DNA from: JACDAN01 sp963847235
GTDB lineage: Bacteria; Actinomycetota; Thermoleophilia; Gaiellales; Gaiellaceae
NCBI GenBank assembly: GCA_963847235.1
Contig: CAWJYU010000014.1
Span: 300,030-364,029 of the forward strand
Direction of reading: 5' to 3'
Length of the DNA stretch: 64,000 bases
Below are positions 45,873 to 53,459 of the stretch, piece by piece. Position 1 is the first letter of the stretch, and each line of letters opens with the position of its first letter. Below the pieces are notes generated by a model. That model was not told the origin of the DNA, did no database searches, and was given only the letters and a program-made list of their open reading frames with translations. Made by a program: the position numbers and the translations under genes.

Positions 45873-46420
45873 GCGCTGTACGTGAACGGCAGGTCGTCGA
45901 CCAGCTCGCGGAACCGCGGGGCGTTCTCGTCCCGCTCGGAGGCAGTGAGCTCGATGTCCGGCCACTCGATCCCGACCTCGGGATCGTCGTACCTGAAGCC
46001 CGCTTCCGCTGAGGGGTCGTAGTAGGTCGAGACCAGGTACACGAGGTCGGCCACGTCGCTCAGGACGCAGAACCCGTGGGCGAACCCGTCCGGCACATAC
46101 AGCTGGTGGTTCTCGTCGTCGTCGAGCTGCACCGCCTCCCACTCGCCGAACGTCGGCGAGCCCCGGCGGAGATCGACGACGGCGTCGAACACGGCGCCTC
46201 GCGCGCAGCGCACGAGCTTCGCCTGGCCCGGCTGGAAGTGCATCCCGCGCACGATCCCCTGCCTCGAGCGCGAGTGGTTGTGCTGCACGAACTCCTCGGA
46301 GATGCCCGCTTCGCGGAGGCCATCCTGCCGGTAGGACTCGAGGAAGAACCCGCGCTTGTCGCCGTGAACTGTGGGGGCGAGCAGGATCGGCCCCTCCAGG
46401 CGTGTCTCGAGGCGCTGCAC
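45869..46420 (-). CDS. rmlC: dTDP-4-dehydrorhamnose 3,5-epimerase family cupin
   Basis: 183 residues, the usual length. It has RGFFLESYRQDGL, HNHSRSRQGIVRGMHFQ with catalytic His61, VPDGFAHGFCVLSD, STYYDPSAEAGFRYDDPEVGI with the Tyr133/134 region, and IEWP. The enzyme epimerises C3/C5 of dTDP-4-keto-6-deoxyglucose. GTG 46420 is chosen because minus-strand TACGAT lies 7 bases upstream and the protein then begins like other RmlC proteins; GTG 46444 is an alternative. No rmlA, rmlB or rmlD was recognised in the window, so these must be elsewhere if dTDP-rhamnose is made. First gene of the leftward operon. Confidence 0.9.
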   Translation of the reverse strand: MQRLETRLEGPILLAPTVHGDKRGFFLESYRQDGLREAGISEEFVQHNHSRSRQGIVRGMHFQPGQAKLVRCARGAVFDAVVDLRRGSPTFGEWEAVQLDDDENHQLYVPDGFAHGFCVLSDVADLVYLVSTYYDPSAEAGFRYDDPEVGIEWPDIELTASERDENAPRFRELVDDLPFTYSA

Positions 46421-46427
46421 GCGCGGG

Positions 46428-46433
46428 ATCGTA
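46428..46433 (-). promoter_or_regulatory. -10 element TACGAT for the rmlC operon
   Basis: TACGAT on the minus strand, 7 bases before GTG 46420. Confidence 0.5.
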
Positions 46434-46750
46434 CTCAGAGGCACAGCACCCCGATGCCCACGCCAGCGCGCCACCAGCGACCGGAATGGCCGGCGCGGCG
46501 ACCCACGTCGTCGATGGCGCACGATCCGACGCCTGACCGATCAGCGTAAGCCTTTTTGGGGTCGCACAGGCCGGATCAGCGTGCGATGGACAAATGTGAG
46601 CACTGGTGTACGAACGGGGTTATGATCGCTTGCAGTTAGGGGAAGGTCCGCTGCGGCCAGTGATCGACAGGGACCGGGGGTAGGAACGCTGAGGCTCGCG
46701 AGCCAAGCGGCAGGCAAACGAACCGCCCGTGCGGAGTACGCGGCCCGCTC
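46434..46750 (+). other. Longest intergenic region; possible promoter and structured leader
   Basis: No gene is supported in this stretch. TATGAT at 46621-46626 is a good -10 candidate and would give a leader of about 118 bases before GTG 46751. The leader contains GGTCC (46645-46649) able to pair with GGACC (46671-46675). It also holds the perfect 12-bp palindrome GGCTCGCGAGCC (46693-46704) and GCGG/CCGC arms around 46707-46725. A TACGCG at 46737-46742, 8 bases from the GTG, may be an alternative leaderless start. GATCAGCGT occurs twice near 46540 and 46574. No known riboswitch consensus fits. Confidence 0.4.
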
Positions 46751-47821
46751 GTGATCTCGCTTACGACGCTGGTTCTCGCGATTGCCGCATCGGCAGTGCT
46801 CTCGGCGGCCGTCCGTCGTCTGCCCCTGCCGGCAGCGGTCCCGCTTCCGGATCGCTGGCATCGCACGGTGACGCCGGTCACGGGCGGCATCGCCCTCTTC
46901 GGCGCGTTCGCGGCGGTGCTGATCCCGTCGTTCGCTTCGGGCGCCGTGAGTGATCGCTACCTCCCGCTCGTGCTCGGCGCCGGTGCCGCCTTTGCACTGG
47001 GGCTGTGGGACGACACGAGCTCGATCGACGCGCGCACGAAGTTCGCGGGGCAGGTTGGCATCGCGCTTTTTGCCGCCGCCGCCGGTCTTCAGCCGGATTG
47101 GCTGCCGGCCTGGGCGGGGATCCCTCTCGCGTGCCTGATTCTGGTCGGGAGCATGAACAGCTTCAACCTCTTGGACAACATGGACGGCTTGGCGGCAGGG
47201 ACCGCCGCGATTGCCGCGATCGGCCTCGCACTCGTCGGTGGTCTTGTCCCGGGATCCGGGTCGTCCGTGGTTGCCGCCGCGCTGGCCGGGGCCTGCTTGG
47301 GATTCCTGCCCTTCAACTACCGGCCGCACCGCCCCGCGGCGCTCTTCATGGGTGACTCCGGTTCCCACATGCTCGGGTTCACGCTCGGCGGCCTGGCACT
47401 CCTCGCCAGTCCGGGGGGAGCCGGTGGGGCAGCGGCCGCCATCGCCGCGCCCCTCCTGATCCTCGCCTTGCCGGTGCTGGACACGGGCCTGGTCATGCTC
47501 GTTCGCTTCGCCGAAGGCCGCCCGCTGTGGCAAGGCGGACGGGATCACTCCTCGCACCGGCTCGTCTATCACGGCATCGGAGAGCGCCGCGCCGTCGCGC
47601 TCCTGCTCGGGATCGCGGCCAATTGCACGATGGCGGCGATCGCGCTCGTGATCCTGCAAGACATCCTGCTGACCGTGGTGGTCGCTGGCGCGACGCTGGC
47701 GGCGCTGACCGCGTTTGCGTCTCAGCTCGTCGTGATCACCGAACACGGCGTTGGCCGAACGGTTGCGCTCGTCCCGGCCCCGATCGAGCGCGTGGAGGCA
47801 CGCGATGCGGAAGTGGGCTAG
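46751..47821 (+). CDS. WecA/MraY-like polyprenyl-phosphate HexNAc-1-phosphate transferase
   Basis: 356 residues with about ten membrane segments. It transfers a sugar-1-phosphate from a UDP-HexNAc donor to undecaprenyl phosphate. Family motifs are all present: LWDDTSSIDARTKFAGQ (85-101), NLLDNMDGL (139-147), FMGDSGSHMLGF (199-210) and RDHSSHR (264-270). WecA or TagO is more likely than MraY given the locus. It leads a rightward block with a surface protein and a Wzy-like enzyme; the next gene starts 17 bp inside its end. It is the second initiating enzyme in the window, of a different family from the one at 3463. Confidence 0.9.
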   Translation: MISLTTLVLAIAASAVLSAAVRRLPLPAAVPLPDRWHRTVTPVTGGIALFGAFAAVLIPSFASGAVSDRYLPLVLGAGAAFALGLWDDTSSIDARTKFAGQVGIALFAAAAGLQPDWLPAWAGIPLACLILVGSMNSFNLLDNMDGLAAGTAAIAAIGLALVGGLVPGSGSSVVAAALAGACLGFLPFNYRPHRPAALFMGDSGSHMLGFTLGGLALLASPGGAGGAAAAIAAPLLILALPVLDTGLVMLVRFAEGRPLWQGGRDHSSHRLVYHGIGERRAVALLLGIAANCTMAAIALVILQDILLTVVVAGATLAALTAFASQLVVITEHGVGRTVALVPAPIERVEARDAEVG

Positions 47822-48336
47822 CGCCGCCGCCGTTTTCGCAGCGCTCGCTGTTGTGGCCACCGCGCTTGCGAGCACGCCGCCGAAGATCTACAGCGACTTC
47901 GCCCAGGACGGCGTGCTGAGCTGCGGGTATTCCTCTTCGGCTCTGAAGAGGACCTTGAGCGATGCCTCGATCCACCAGTACGGCGATCCGCTGACCTTCA
48001 TGGGACTCAGGCTCGCGATCCGGAAGCAGCTTGCCGGTGGGTGTCGACGCGAAGAGCCGACGCGAGTCTCCCAGGGGGTCCCCGCAGGCGGCGGTGCTAC
48101 TCCGCCGGCGCCGCAAACGGCGCCGAGCCCGCCGAAGTCCTCGGACGGACAAACCGAGAAGGCGGGAGACAAGCAAGGTTCGTCCGAGCCCGGACACGGG
48201 CCAGGCGGCAGGCGTTGTACCGACGGTCGGGTCGCAGGACGGCCAGGACGGGAGGATGGTGCTCCTCGGCGTCGTTCTCCTGCTTCTGACCCTCGGAAGC
48301 GGCGGCTGGGCCGCCAAGCGCGCGTTTCGCGACTAG
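47805..48336 (+). CDS. Small surface protein with signal peptide and C-terminal membrane anchor, frameshifted
   Basis: About 176 residues. Signal peptide (WASAAAVFAALAVVATALAS), then a short domain: KIYSDFAQDGVLSCGYSSSAL and HQYGDPLTFMGLRLAIRKQL. A Pro/Ser/Gly/Lys-rich stalk follows. A net +1 break near 48191 (CCC at 48189-48191) separates the stalk from EPDTGQAAGVVPTVG and a C-terminal membrane segment with a basic tail (VVLLLLTLGSGGWAAKRAFRD). EPDTG resembles a sortase motif but lacks Leu and lies about 20 residues from the segment. The beginning seems similar to a DF.DG.L..YS repeat in actinobacterial surface proteins, from memory. It sits between the initiator and the polymerase. Function unknown. 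Confidence 0.6.
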
Positions 48337-48339
48337 AAA

Positions 48340-50253
48340 ATGGCTGTCGTCGACCACCCGTCGACCCTTCGTGCGGTGCCGGTGGGCGGCCGTCTCGTTG
48401 CCGCGGCCGCGTTTGCTCTGCCGCCGGTGATGCTCCTCGCCGTCGGGTTCGGACTTGCGGTACGCGGGGGCGGTGTCGCGCCCGAGCAGTGGCAGCCCGC
48501 GGCGGTCGGGCTCGTTGCTTCGCTCTTCGTGCTTTCGGTGGTCGGTGCGATTCCGCAGGTTCAACGCGCAGCCCTGCCCGCGCTGTTCGCCCTCGGCGGC
48601 TTGCTCGTGTGGAGCGCAGCGTCGATGACGTGGACCGTGTCGCGAGAGGCGACGTTCGAGCACCTCATCCGCCTCGCCCTGCTCGCGGGGGCCGCCGTCG
48701 TCGGCGCCGCCTACGGCGCGCGGCCGCGCGCAGCCCTATCGCTTGCCGCGGGACTGGCGCTGTTCGGCGCGATTGCGGCAGGCACGATCGAGGCGATGCT
48801 CCTCGCCGGGAGCACCGAGGCGTTCGTCGGCTCACGCCTCTCCTGGCCGATCAACTATGCGAACGCCGTCGCGGCACTCGTCTGGCTGCCGCTGCCTGCG
48901 CTCGTCGCGTTCGCCGCGGCCCAGCCGCTCCGGCCGTTCATGAGGGGAGGACTGGCCTTCTTCGCCGCGCTCTCGCTCGCCGTCGGTCTGACCACGCAGA
49001 GCAGGGGCGCGGCCATCGCCCTCGCCGGAGCACTGCTCGTCTCAGTCGTGATCGCGAGTGACCGGAGCCGGTTCAGCCTGACGCTCATCGCGATCATGGC
49101 TCCCGCTCTCGCGTTGGCACCGCGCATGGTCGGAGGCGATGCGGAGTCGTCCGCGGACGTCGTGCGCGAGCGCGGACAGGCAGCACTCATCGCCGCAGTC
49201 GTGGCCGGCGTTCTCGTCTGCGTTCTTTCGATGCTCGATCGCCGGCGTCGCTTCCCGTTCGGAGGCCGGGAAGGCGTTGTAGCGATTGGGATCTGGGCCC
49301 TGGCCCTCGCGCTCGCGGCCGGTGCATTCGCTGCAACGAGCGGGCGGCCCGACGAGTGGGCGTCGGCGCGGTGGGACGAGTTCACGAACGTCGGCTCAGC
49401 CACCTCGGTGCCGGCCGCGGACGCAACGCACTTCGGAACCGGCGTCTCAAACCGCTACGACTACTGGCGCGTCGCGTGGAGAGCGTTCGAAGCCGACCCG
49501 ATCCAGGGCGTGGGAGCCGGGGCGTTCAGCGTCCCCTGGTTCCGCTCGCGGTCGATCGACGAGAACGTGACAGACGCCCACTCGTGGCAGGCAGGCGCGC
49601 TGGCCGAAACCGGCGTTGTCGGGTTGGCGCTCATGGCTGCAGTCCTACTCATCCCGCTCGTCCGACTCCGCCGCGCGCGCGTCAGCTCGGGAGCGTGGCC
49701 TATCGCAGCAGTCGCGTTGGGCGGCGCCGGAACCTATTTCGTGCTCCACGCCTCGCTCGACTGGCTGTTCCGGATACCGGCGATCGCGATCCCTGGTTTC
49801 GTGGTTCTCGGCGCGCTCGCAACCGGAGGTGGAGAGCCGGGCGAGCCGATCTTCGCCGGCCGAACCCAGCGAGCAGCTCTGGCGGGAGCCTCGATCGTCG
49901 TCGTCGTCCTCGCGACTGCCGCCTACCTGTCGACCGCCGCCGTCGCGCGGGGCGAGAGAGAGTCCGCGACCTCGACGCAAGCGGCGCTGGCCGAGCTTGA
50001 GGACGCAAGCCGGCTGAATCCCTTCGCCACCGAGCCCTTGCTGATCCGATCCACGGTGCAGCAGCTCGATGGGCGGTCGAGAGCGGCACTCGGGACAGCG
50101 AACGAAGCTACTGAGCGGGCGCCTCAAAACTGGGCAGCGTGGCTGGTCCTTGCTGACCTTCGGCGCCTCACCGGGGATCCCGGCGGGAGCAGGGCGGCGC
50201 TCGACCGAGCCAGGAAACTCAATCCGCGGGCACCACAGCTCGCCCCGCGCTGA
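48340..50253 (+). CDS. O-antigen polymerase/ligase-like membrane protein with C-terminal TPR
   Basis: 637 residues. About twelve membrane segments, a large outer loop around residues 330-400, and the block GTGVSNRYDYWRVAWRAFEADPIQGVGAGAF matching the Wzy_C/WaaL family; the His in NVTDAHSWQAGALAE fits the conserved ligase loop. The last ~80 residues (TQAALAELEDASRLNPFATE to the end) form two to three TPR-like repeats. It would polymerise or transfer lipid-linked units after Wzx flipping. ATG 48340 is 3 bp after the previous stop. Confidence 0.85.
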   Translation: MAVVDHPSTLRAVPVGGRLVAAAAFALPPVMLLAVGFGLAVRGGGVAPEQWQPAAVGLVASLFVLSVVGAIPQVQRAALPALFALGGLLVWSAASMTWTVSREATFEHLIRLALLAGAAVVGAAYGARPRAALSLAAGLALFGAIAAGTIEAMLLAGSTEAFVGSRLSWPINYANAVAALVWLPLPALVAFAAAQPLRPFMRGGLAFFAALSLAVGLTTQSRGAAIALAGALLVSVVIASDRSRFSLTLIAIMAPALALAPRMVGGDAESSADVVRERGQAALIAAVVAGVLVCVLSMLDRRRRFPFGGREGVVAIGIWALALALAAGAFAATSGRPDEWASARWDEFTNVGSATSVPAADATHFGTGVSNRYDYWRVAWRAFEADPIQGVGAGAFSVPWFRSRSIDENVTDAHSWQAGALAETGVVGLALMAAVLLIPLVRLRRARVSSGAWPIAAVALGGAGTYFVLHASLDWLFRIPAIAIPGFVVLGALATGGGEPGEPIFAGRTQRAALAGASIVVVVLATAAYLSTAAVARGERESATSTQAALAELEDASRLNPFATEPLLIRSTVQQLDGRSRAALGTANEATERAPQNWAAWLVLADLRRLTGDPGGSRAALDRARKLNPRAPQLAPR

Positions 50254-50263
50254 GGATCTGCGC

Positions 50264-51529
50264 GTGCCGATGCGTGAGCCAGCCAACAACGGGACGATCC
50301 GTGTTCTGCGCGTGATTGCCCGCTTGAACGTCGGAGGCCCATCGATTCAAGCCCTGACGCTCACACGGTTCTTACCGGATCGCGGCTATCAGGCGCGCCT
50401 CATACGCGGGCGCGAGGGTTCACGCGAGGGCTCGATGGACTCGCTCGCGGAGGAGCTCGGTGTGGTTCCGGTCGACTTACCGACCCTGAAGCGGAGGATC
50501 GGCATCGGCGATCTCGTGTCGCTCGCGTTCCTCGTCCAGCAGATTCGCAGGTGGCGGCCCCACATCCTCCACACACATGCTGCCAAGGCGGGAGCGCTCG
50601 GGCGCATGGCGGCTCTTCTCGCGTTGCGGCGCCGCCCTCCGGTAATCGTCCACACCTTTCACGGCCACGTGTTGACCGGCTACTTCCACCCGCTGATCTC
50701 CGCCGCCTTCACGGCGATTGAGCGGCTACTGGCGCGCTACACGACCTGCCTGATTGCGGTATCGGACGAGGTCCGTTCCGATCTCGTCCGGCTCGGTGTG
50801 GCGCCTCCCGAGCGGATCGTCGTGCTCCCCCTCGGCTTTGATTTCTCCCGGTTCGACGCAACGGTTGAGGAGCGCCGCGCAAGACGCGAGGCGCTTCGGA
50901 GCGAGCTTGGAATCCCGCTGGACGCGCGGCTGGTCACTATCGTGGCGCGGCTGGAGCCGATCAAGCGCATTGATCGCTTTCTTCGCGTGGCGAACAGGAT
51001 GGACGCCTCGTCAGAGACGTGGTTCCTGGTAGTCGGCGACGGGGCGCTGAGAGAAGAGCTTCAGGAGTCACCCGAGGCGGCGCGGCTCCGGGACCGCCTC
51101 TTGTGGGCGGGCTTGCGTAACGACATGCCGGACGTCTACTTCGCGACCGATGTTCTGGTGGTGACATCCGACAATGAGGGAACGAACGTCAGCGCGATCG
51201 AAGCACAGGCCGCCGGCCTCCCCGTGGTCTCGACGCGTGTCGGCGGCATGCCGAGTGTCGTGGCCGCAGACACGGGGCTGCTCGTCGAGCCGGATGACGA
51301 AGAGGCATTCGCACGTGCGCTCGAGCAGGTTTTGCTCGAACCAGATCTCGGGAATGGTCTTGGCCGAAATGCAATGGAGCGGATGCGGTCCGAGTTCAGC
51401 CTCGCTCGCCTGGTTGACGACATCGATTCTCTGTATCGACGTCTCGTAAGCGATGCTCCCAAGTCCAAGCCAAGGCTGACCCACGCCGCGGTGTGCTCCG
51501 ATACCAGCAACGCTCGGCAAGTGCCATAG
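50264..51529 (+). CDS. GT4 family glycosyltransferase
   Basis: 421 residues from GTG 50264 (ATG 50270 also possible; GAGGAT upstream fits the GTG better). VLRVIARLNVGGPSIQALTL has the GG acceptor loop; HTFHGHVLTGYFHP is typical of WcaL/EpsF-like GT4s; the donor block DNEGTNVSAIEAQAAGLPVVS replaces EGFG. It follows the polymerase by 10 bp and overlaps the beginning of the next frame, so it belongs to the same rightward unit. Confidence 0.87.
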   Translation: MPMREPANNGTIRVLRVIARLNVGGPSIQALTLTRFLPDRGYQARLIRGREGSREGSMDSLAEELGVVPVDLPTLKRRIGIGDLVSLAFLVQQIRRWRPHILHTHAAKAGALGRMAALLALRRRPPVIVHTFHGHVLTGYFHPLISAAFTAIERLLARYTTCLIAVSDEVRSDLVRLGVAPPERIVVLPLGFDFSRFDATVEERRARREALRSELGIPLDARLVTIVARLEPIKRIDRFLRVANRMDASSETWFLVVGDGALREELQESPEAARLRDRLLWAGLRNDMPDVYFATDVLVVTSDNEGTNVSAIEAQAAGLPVVSTRVGGMPSVVAADTGLLVEPDDEEAFARALEQVLLEPDLGNGLGRNAMERMRSEFSLARLVDDIDSLYRRLVSDAPKSKPRLTHAAVCSDTSNARQVP

Positions 51530-51573
51530 AGACCGTCCAAGTAGCCGGGGACACGTTTCTGCCGCTGCGGATC

Positions 51574-52527
51574 ATGCGATGCATCGAATGCCACGGCGCG
51601 CTTGAACCTGCGCAAGGCAACTCCATTCGGTGCGACGCGTGCAGCCGCGAGTACCCGATAGTGGCGGGATCGCCGCTCATGCTCAGCCGAGAACCAGCAC
51701 AAGCCTCAGATGTCGAAACGGAGTTGCGCCGCCTTACCGGCGAGAGCTTTGCGTACGAGTGGGAACACTTTGGCGAGCTGCGTCCCGAGTGGGAACGGAA
51801 CTTCCGCGAATACTTGCGCCCGCATGATCCCGAGACGCTGCGGGGTCGGCTCGTGCTCGACGTCGGTGCGGGTTCCGGTCGGCACAGCTTCGAAGCGCAT
51901 CGACATGGGGCCAGAGTCGTCGCTGTCGACGTCGGAGACGCTATCCACGTCGCGCGGCGAAATCTTCCCGCCGATGTCGTGACGGTCCAGGCCGACGCCG
52001 AGGAGTTGCCGTTCCATGACGCCGCCTTTGACCTCGTCATGGCAATCGGTGTCCTCCACCATCTTTCGGCCCCTCGGCGCGCTCTGAGCTCCCTAGCGCG
52101 ACTCGTGCGTCCCGGCGGTTACATCCACATCTACGTCTATTGGATTCCGTCAAGCGGTTGGCACCGGTCGCTTCTCCGGCTTGTCACGGCTGCTCGGCGA
52201 GTGACGACCCGAATGCCTCGGCCGCTGTTGCGTGGGCTTTCCTACCCGATCGCCGCCGGATTGTTCGCCATGTTCGTCCTCCCGCACCGCGTTACTCGCC
52301 GAGTGCCCAGCTTCGAGCGACTCGCCAGCAGTCTTCCGCTTAAGGCGTATGCGGACTATCCGTTCGGCGTCTGCGTCAACGACCAGTTCGACAGGTTCTC
52401 AGCACCCATTGAATGGCGTTTCACAGCGGATGAGGTGGAGGCGATGCTCGATGACGCGGGCTTTGTTGACATCCTCGTTCTCGAAAACCATGGCTGGATT
52501 GGCAGCGCTCGCTCGCCCAAGGTCTAG
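51574..52527 (+). CDS. SAM-dependent methyltransferase with N-terminal Trm112-like zinc ribbon
   Basis: 317 residues from ATG 51574. The first ~40 residues hold CIECHGALEP and RCDACSREYPIV, two CxxC pairs of a Trm112-like ribbon. The class I domain follows: RLVLDVGAGSGRHSFEAHRHGA and GVLHHLSAPRRALSSLARLVRPGG. The frame extends upstream to 51493 but that part overlaps the GT4 gene and adds no conserved sequence. The central WIPSSGWHRSLLRLVTAARR region is basic and could lie at the membrane. Probably modifies a lipid-linked intermediate; inferred. Confidence 0.85.
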   Translation: MRCIECHGALEPAQGNSIRCDACSREYPIVAGSPLMLSREPAQASDVETELRRLTGESFAYEWEHFGELRPEWERNFREYLRPHDPETLRGRLVLDVGAGSGRHSFEAHRHGARVVAVDVGDAIHVARRNLPADVVTVQADAEELPFHDAAFDLVMAIGVLHHLSAPRRALSSLARLVRPGGYIHIYVYWIPSSGWHRSLLRLVTAARRVTTRMPRPLLRGLSYPIAAGLFAMFVLPHRVTRRVPSFERLASSLPLKAYADYPFGVCVNDQFDRFSAPIEWRFTADEVEAMLDDAGFVDILVLENHGWIGSARSPKV

Positions 52528-52532
52528 GGGCA

Positions 52533-53459
52533 ATGCGCGTGGTGAGGAACCAACTGAGGCCGGGTACACGTCTGGCTGCGATCGGAATGCTCGTAGCGGC
52601 CTTTGCTGCGTTCGGGATCGCAGGGTGCGGAGACGACGCTCCGCCCTCCGAGTCGACGGAAGCCACAAACGCGGCCCTTCTCCGAGCCGCGGACACCGCC
52701 GACCGCTTATCCACAGGCGCTGGATACCCATTTCCTACCTCGCTTGCCAGCCAACTACATCTACGGGATCCGGAAACGGTCTACGAGCCGCTGTCGTCTC
52801 CTGCCGACGTCCCTTCATGGGAGTCGATCGGTGTCTATGCGACGGCTTCGACTTTGTGGCTGCGGAAGCGGGCGTCCGGCGGACTGGTCGCACAGCTCCG
52901 CCGAGTAAATCGCGGTTCGAGTCGCGGAACCTACGGGCCGGCGACAACCGCTCCGTCGGGTCTCGCCAATGGCGACTTTGTGACGCCCGTTGACGAGACG
53001 TGGACGATTCACATGAGCCGGATTGCGCGCGTCGAGCGAGACCGCATGGTTTCTGCCTCGACGCCTGGATCTCTCCGGATCGACGGTACTGGCAGACGCG
53101 ACGTCGACCCGACTCTCGTGTACCAGCCGGTGCAACCACTGGCCTCACGTTCCGTCGGAACGGTCTACACGATCAACCTTGTCGCGCGTACTCATGAGCT
53201 CCGTCGGCCACTCGCGGTTGAGATCAAGCTGGAGTATCGAGACGGTTCTTACGAGTTCTTCGTCGCCGCTCCGCAGGGCAGACGGGCCGCGGAGGGAGTG
53301 CCAGCAGGCTCGCGGCCAGACTGGGTTCCCCTAGAAAGCCGTGCAGTTGCTCGGAAGCCTGTCAGGGCGCTAACGATCTACGCAGTCGATACCGGCGTGA
53401 CTGCCCTACATGGTACGGCGTGGATAGATGACGTCACGCTCACGGTTGTCGAGCGATGA
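52533..53459 (+). CDS. Lipoprotein with pilin-like and beta-sandwich domains
   Basis: 308 residues. The signal peptide ends in a lipobox (GIAGC, Cys32). Residues ~46-140 (LLRAADTADRLSTGAGYPFP, IGVYATASTLWLRKRA) look like the globular part of a pseudopilin. Residues ~143-306 (LANGDFVTPVDETW, VEIKLEYRDGSYEFF, TIYAVDTGV, WIDDVTLTV) look like a CBM4/9-type beta-sandwich. The same two-domain order, with recognisable blocks, forms the C-terminal ~270 residues of the polymerase-like protein at 55851-58097. A glycan-binding or polymer-handling role on the outer face is inferred. ATG 52533 is 5 bp after the methyltransferase stop. Confidence 0.7.
   Translation: MRVVRNQLRPGTRLAAIGMLVAAFAAFGIAGCGDDAPPSESTEATNAALLRAADTADRLSTGAGYPFPTSLASQLHLRDPETVYEPLSSPADVPSWESIGVYATASTLWLRKRASGGLVAQLRRVNRGSSRGTYGPATTAPSGLANGDFVTPVDETWTIHMSRIARVERDRMVSASTPGSLRIDGTGRRDVDPTLVYQPVQPLASRSVGTVYTINLVARTHELRRPLAVEIKLEYRDGSYEFFVAAPQGRRAAEGVPAGSRPDWVPLESRAVARKPVRALTIYAVDTGVTALHGTAWIDDVTLTVVER

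Noticed and set aside
46453..46549. Short ATG frame between rmlC and the WecA-like gene.
   Set aside because: About 31 codons, no conserved features, no promoter or ribosome-binding site at suitable distance.
46627..46750. Cyclic di-GMP or other riboswitch in the leader.
   Set aside because: A GGCAAAC stretch recalls the GEMM motif, but the other invariant parts are absent. I leave it as an unassigned structured leader.
48180..48260. LPXTG-type sortase signal in the 47805 protein.
   Set aside because: EPDTG lacks the leucine and is about 20 residues from the membrane segment; noted as resemblance only.
47805..49061. Apparent long protein continuing from the small surface protein into the polymerase gene.
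   Set aside because: After 48191 the reading is out of frame and very Arg/Gly-rich; the true C-terminal membrane anchor is in the neighbouring frame and ends at 48336.
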